Assembly (NCBI GenBank): GCA_024138025.1
Contig: JAMXBD010000110.1
Location: forward strand, 1,178,001 to 1,242,000
Origin: Combretum micranthum
Lineage: Eukaryota; Streptophyta; Magnoliopsida; Myrtales; Combretaceae
Direction: 5' to 3'
DNA length: 64,000 nt
The notes under the pieces were generated by a model that saw only the letters and a program-made list of their open reading frames with translations, was not told the DNA's origin and did not search any database. Made by a program: the position numbers and the translations under genes. Position 1 is the stretch's first letter, and every line of letters begins with the position of its first letter. Shown in pieces: positions 59,513 to 64,000 of this stretch.

Positions 59513-62500
59513 ATGGAGAGTGACGACGACTTTGAACTCCTCTCCTCTGCTACCGTAACATCTCCAGCTCGCGAGCGCAAGCTAAAACGCCTGAAGAAAG
59601 CATCTTCCTTTTCACTTCCCAAATCTCCCGTAATTGAACTAACCAACCCTAACCCTAACCCTGATCCTGAACCTGACGTTAGCTCTCTCCAGTCCAATCC
59701 GGATTCGTTCGATCTTCAGGAACCGAGCTGTGATGAGCCGGTTGGCTCCTTGTTACTAGCGCGAGAGAATTATAATGAGATCGCTGTTGGTGCTGAAGAG
59801 GGTGGTTTTGGAGTGAAGAGAGCTCTGGATTTTAGTAGTTCTGCAATTGGTGTGTTTGATGAGGAATTGAGAGATGGAAACGAGGATTTGCAGCGTTCTG
59901 ACCCGGCGTTTGAGAAGGATGGAGGAGGTCTGAGAGAGAAAGATGAGGAGCTACTGAATTTGGATCCCGTCGCTGAAAAAGCCGATGATGAATTCGGAGA
60001 GGAAGGTGAGGGGCTATTGAATTCAGACACCAGCGTTGGAAATGATAATGAGGGATTTATGGAGGAAAACGAAGAGGATTCAAGTACAGAAGAGGAAGAG
60101 AGTCATAAGAAACGATCTAGTTCATCTTTCTCCGAGGAGGATGTAGAAGATTCATCTAAAAAGAAGACAAGGAAGGATAAAAAGAAGGAAAAGGTTCGTA
60201 GGGATGACAATGATTACGGTGATGCTGAAGCGCATGTTGTAAAACAGAGTAATAAGAGAAGCGAGGAGAGGGTTAGTTCTTAGTTTGATTTTAAACCATA
60301 TTTTAACTTGAAATGTGTTACGGATACTGCTCTTTAGTTTTGGTTGTGTAGAATTGCTGAGTTTGCTACTGATTGTGCAGGAAAGGAGAAACCATCTTAA
60401 GCAGCTTCGTGTTGATTCTCAGAGGATTTTGAGAGGTGGTGATGTTTTTGTTAAATAAATGTGTAAATATTTAATTTGTTTGTCTTCGGTTGATTGACTT
60501 TGTTAGCTTTTTTAGAAACCAGAGATGCATCATTCAAACCAATACCGATTGTTCATAAGCCAATTTCTTCAGTTCTGGAGAAGATTCGACAGAGAAAACT
60601 GGAGATTTCAAAAAAGTAAAGATTGTGTCTTGTTTTCCTTAGTATTGTTAGCATGGGTTTACTATAAAGTGGCAATTGTTTAATATTGATGATGTTTGTT
60701 TCGTGCAGATATGCTACAATGAAGAGTAGTTTCTTTGCTTATGGCGATTTTGATTCCCCTGAAGATGATGCTGAACTTGATATTGAGGATGGTTCATTGA
60801 TGAAAGATGTGAAGGTTGATGGAGTGGAAAAGGTGGAAGTGGAGAAGATGAAAATGGATCCTGCTGAGGCATTGAATGGAGTAGGAGAGGTGCACGAGGA
60901 GAATTCAAATGATTGCACAGTTTTATCAAGTGCTGAAAAGGTTTCATCTTTGAAGGTGAGTTGCACTTTCAAAATACTGGAGGTGATGAATGAAAAGGAC
61001 ACAGCTTGCGTCAATATCAGTTAATGCAGTTTTATGCTCTAGCAAAACAGTTCAACTGTTGATCTATGCATTTCAAAATTTTGATCCCAGCTTGGTATAT
61101 TTGAACATGATGGTTCCCTATGGATTTAATGGCTTCATTAAATATACATACTGTCACATCACCGAATTTTCAAATGTTCAGCTTTTTAACAGCTTGAAGC
61201 AGCTTTCAATTTTTTTAATATGAACTATAGAAGCTTCATGTGAGACAATTTCCATTCTTCACCTTTGTGTGAACATTTGAAGATGTTAACAGTAAATCCT
61301 GAGTACGATTTATGCAGTTATAGGTTATTAACAGTGCTTAGCCCAGTTATGGAACTGCTGACCACCCTAATGCCATTGAATTGCCATCGTTCATCACTTC
61401 GTACCATTTTTTATGCAACTTATCGGTGATTGACAATGCTTAGCCCAGTTATAGAAACCCATATCAATCTAATGCCATTGAATTGCCATTGTCCATTGCT
61501 TCATAGGTGTTAGATTTCCTTCAGAACCGTTGAAGCTGTAGCCTTTGACACCTTTTTTTAATCCCAAGTTGCAGGCTTCTCACGAGGATTCTAAGCAAGA
61601 ATTTCGGGCTCCTATTGACGACACTCAGGTATTAGTTAATCGTAGATAATAATTTTTATCTTATTGAAATATACGTCTTGTGGTAGGACATGGGATGGAA
61701 GATAATTTGTTTCTTCTCTGTAGGATTTGTTTTCTGATTCACAAACCAGTAGTGCAAAGCAAGAGTCTCCCTCTGAAACCCCTAGTAGTCCTTTGGAAAA
61801 GGGTTTTGCACCATCTTTGCTTGCAATGAATTTGAAGCTTGATTCTGTGCCTGCTGATGACCAGTAAGTACCTGTCCATAAACTTCAATACCCTCTGGAT
61901 TTGTTCTCTTTCTCTCTTTCACCCACACACACACGCACATGCGCTTTGCAACGAATTGTTGCTTATTTTATATGTTTCTTGCATCTATTATGCCTGCGGC
62001 AACTGATTCTAATCCAAGGTTCACATTATGGGCTCTTGTCCCTTGATTTTGGTCTCTCAACTCTTAAATCATCTGTGAAATGGTTCAGAGTCTAATTGAA
62101 AAAGTCAACGTGTTTCCAACACATCTCCTGGTTTCATACCAATAAATGGCAAAGATAGTCATTGCAGGGTTCTCAATACTTGCAAGAACTGATTTTGTAG
62201 TTCCACCTCTATGCATTAGATGCAGTTTGCTATGTACTATATATCTGTTATCCTTTTTCTTTTACTATAGCCTAGTATCCATGTTCTTCCCTGGGGCATT
62301 TCTCCTCTTTAGCTGTTTTTGGTTTGAATTTTTGCATGTGTCATGCGCTGACAAAATTACATTTTATTGAATTCCTGATTTTTCATCTTATCATATATTT
62401 CAACATTTTATGCTATGGCAAGTTAAAAATATGATTCATTTTTTTTGTACTCAGTTCCGAGAATGATGAGGAGGATAATGACAAAGAGAATGTTGATCCA

Positions 62501-63892
62501 CGTCCAGGCCAAGCCATCAACTTCAGTTTGTCTCCAAAAGGGGATTACCTGAAGAATTTTCTTGATGATGAAGCTGAGGAAGAAGATGACAGTGACAATG
62601 ATCCAATGCACTCTCAAGAAATTGATGAGGAGGATGAAATGGAAGACGCTGAGGAACTTAATAAGATGATAGCTACTAACTTCAAAGAAACTGGTTTAGA
62701 CAGGGAAAAACGCAACCAACTTCACCAGAAGTGGCTTGAACAACAGGATGCTGCTGGAACGGAGCATCTCTTACAAAGACTAAATTTTGATTTAAAGCAG
62801 AGAGAAGCCAACTTGCTTCAGGATGAAGAAGATGGGGAGGAGCAAGAAGATGATGTGAAAGAAGAGTTCAGTGATGGAGATACAGAAGATTTGGCTCCAG
62901 CAAATTCTGCAAGAATTAATTTGCGAAGAATAAAGCAAATGATACCACAAATGTTTACAGACAAAGATGATCTATATGTATCATCTGATGACGAGGAATC
63001 TGATAGGAGGCATACAAAGCAATCTCTTTGTGAGAAAATTGTAAGTTCTTTCTGTAGCTGTACGGATATATGAATATCCAGATTGTATTTCTCCATCAGC
63101 ATTCTGAAAAGTTGCTGACGTTTGAAATGCCCGCACTTTATATTTTTAGCATCATGTCTCACTTGGGTTTTTTTGGGTTATGGTGGAACAGCAAAGAAAG
63201 CCTACTCTTTTGTCACCTGCAGAGGATGAAAGCACTAAAGATGCTTTTCAGCTTATAAAAAAGTTGAATATTCCACAAGATTCAAAGAAGAGAGCCAAAC
63301 CACCGAGTAAGGATTGTGGGATTAATGTTTAGAAGTTCTATGCTTAAACATTTATTAAATCAACTAATTCCTAGACCTGACATTTTCCTCGCAGCCCATT
63401 ACAGCATGCTTCTTACAGGAGGGAAGACGAATGGCCTAGAAAAGGTGTCCTACTCTTACTGCCTCTTTCAAGTGCTAAATTATTTTTAAAATGTTTGACA
63501 GGCTAATTGCATTAAGGTGAAAAATTGTGTACATTGCTGGATCATTTTGGAATATTGACAAAATAGACTGGGACAAAGTTATTTAGGAGTTCAAATTTCA
63601 GGCTTACATTGGTCATTATCGCTTGGCTCTTTTCTTCGAGATTGAAAAATTAATGAAATGGATGCAAATGATGTGGTTTTATTAGCCAACGTTGTTGTTA
63701 AGGTTCAAGGTAGCATTGGATTATTGAATGGTTTCATTTATGACATTGCAGTCATCCTTTTTGGGTCGGGCATCAAATTCTCTGCCATCTTCAAAGAGAA
63801 ATAAAACAAGCACAACTCGATTGTTTGTCTTTGGACGTGATGATAGCAATAGCAGGGATGCAACTTTGGCATTGGAAGATCCTCCTGAAATG
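59513..63892 (+). CDS. Claspin/Mrc1-like replication checkpoint protein (3' end beyond window)
   Basis: Ten coding exons join in phase with GT-AG borders: 59513-60271, 60381-60435, 60516-60615, 60709-60955, 61575-61628, 61724-61863, 62455-63040, 63192-63306, 63395-63444 and 63752-63892, giving 749 residues so far; intron 10 starts GTAAGA. The N-terminus is acidic and Glu/Asp/Ser-rich (about residues 100-245), followed by a basic patch. The strongest family mark is in exon 7: MEDAEELNKMIATNFKETGL, then NQLHQKWLEQQDAAGTEHLL, as in the MRC1-like domain. Exon 10 has FLGRASN and LFVFGRDDSNS. Claspin/Mrc1 travels with replication forks and passes ATR signals to the checkpoint kinase; this is known from yeast and animals, and inferred for plants. 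An E2F-type site upstream fits S-phase expression. Confidence 0.88.
59645..59662 (+). repeat. Telomere-like AACCCT repeat in claspin exon 1
   Basis: Three tandem AACCCT units (plant telomere unit CCCTAAA minus one A) encode the NPNPNPDPEP stretch. The repeat is in frame and gives Asn-Pro units. Confidence 0.8.
61331..61505. repeat. Tandem duplication, period 102 bp, in claspin intron 4
   Basis: GCTTAGCCCAGTTAT begins at 61336 and 61438, and CTAATGCCATTGAATTGCCAT recurs at the same spacing. Several mismatches show that it is not recent. It is intronic and non-coding. Confidence 0.85.
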
Positions 63893-64000
63893 GTAAGATA
63901 TGAATGATGAGCTCCTTTTCTTGAAGGAGAGTTCTCTGTCATGAGGCACTAAATCAATATTCATTCTTGGATATGATCACATGATCATAAACATTTAGTT

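Noticed and set aside
60714..61014. Minus-strand Ser/Pro-rich frames across claspin exon 4
   Set aside because: They are antisense to an exon with correct splice borders and an acidic product; Ser/Pro richness is the expected shadow of Glu/Asp codons.
1..64000. tRNA, rRNA, CRISPR or bacterial-type operon
   Set aside because: No cloverleaf with A and B boxes, no rRNA core sequence and no regularly spaced direct repeats were seen on reading; the only periodic sequences are microsatellites and short tandem duplications.

Overview
This is AT-rich nuclear DNA from a flowering plant, most likely a eudicot. Three host genes have clear plant affinities: an OVATE family protein, the chloroplast outer-envelope channel OEP24, and a multi-exon claspin/Mrc1-like gene. 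They sit in a sea of plant retrotransposons (Athila-type Ty3/gypsy, Ty1/copia, an L1-type LINE carrying RNase H, and solo LTRs) and small DNA transposons. No tRNA, rRNA, CRISPR array or bacterial-style operon was seen. The species cannot be named from the sequence alone.

Layout. 1-6155: the 5' LTR and most of the internal region of a decayed Athila-type element on the minus strand, cut by the window edge. 6156-11600: gene-free, with GGTTCC-rich clusters, a 133-bp tandem dimer and a run of 17 G. 11.6-15.84 kb: a diverged long LTR. 15.84-16.8 kb: a hAT-like remnant and a Mutator-like MITE with a 10-bp target duplication. 17.6-22.3 kb: a badly decayed reading frame resembling the plant mobile domain, split by a 3.5-kb solo LTR. 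22.3-24.5 kb: nothing recognised. 24.5-26.3 kb: a 3'-truncated copia fragment. 26.3-30.2 kb: MITEs and a second solo LTR. 30.7-31.6 kb: the intronless OVATE family gene. 31.87-33.27 kb: a non-autonomous hAT element with 8-bp target duplication. 36.1-40.3 kb: a 5'-truncated LINE with a nested 775-bp LTR-like insertion. 40.3-45.1 kb: gene-free, with MITEs. 45.1-48.0 kb: OEP24 in three exons, with one base missing in exon 1. 48.0-52.7 kb: gene-free. 52.7-58.6 kb: a copia element with both LTRs and a disabled polyprotein. 59.5 kb to the end: the claspin-like gene, ten coding exons visible and continuing beyond the window.

The three host genes are unrelated in function (transcriptional repression of growth, plastid envelope transport, replication checkpoint) and are independently transcribed, all on the plus strand. 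The repeats form an insertion history: solo LTR into plant-mobile-domain relic, LTR-like unit into LINE, MITE into an OEP24 intron. All three recognisable reverse transcriptases are damaged at or beside the catalytic aspartates, so the autonomous families in this window look dead. I found no convincing undescribed biological system. The most useful leads are the OEP24 frameshift, the two solo LTRs sharing the target duplication CTTAC, the hAT element with a leader-plus-intron-like interior, the split plant-mobile-domain relic, and an E2F-type site in front of the claspin gene.
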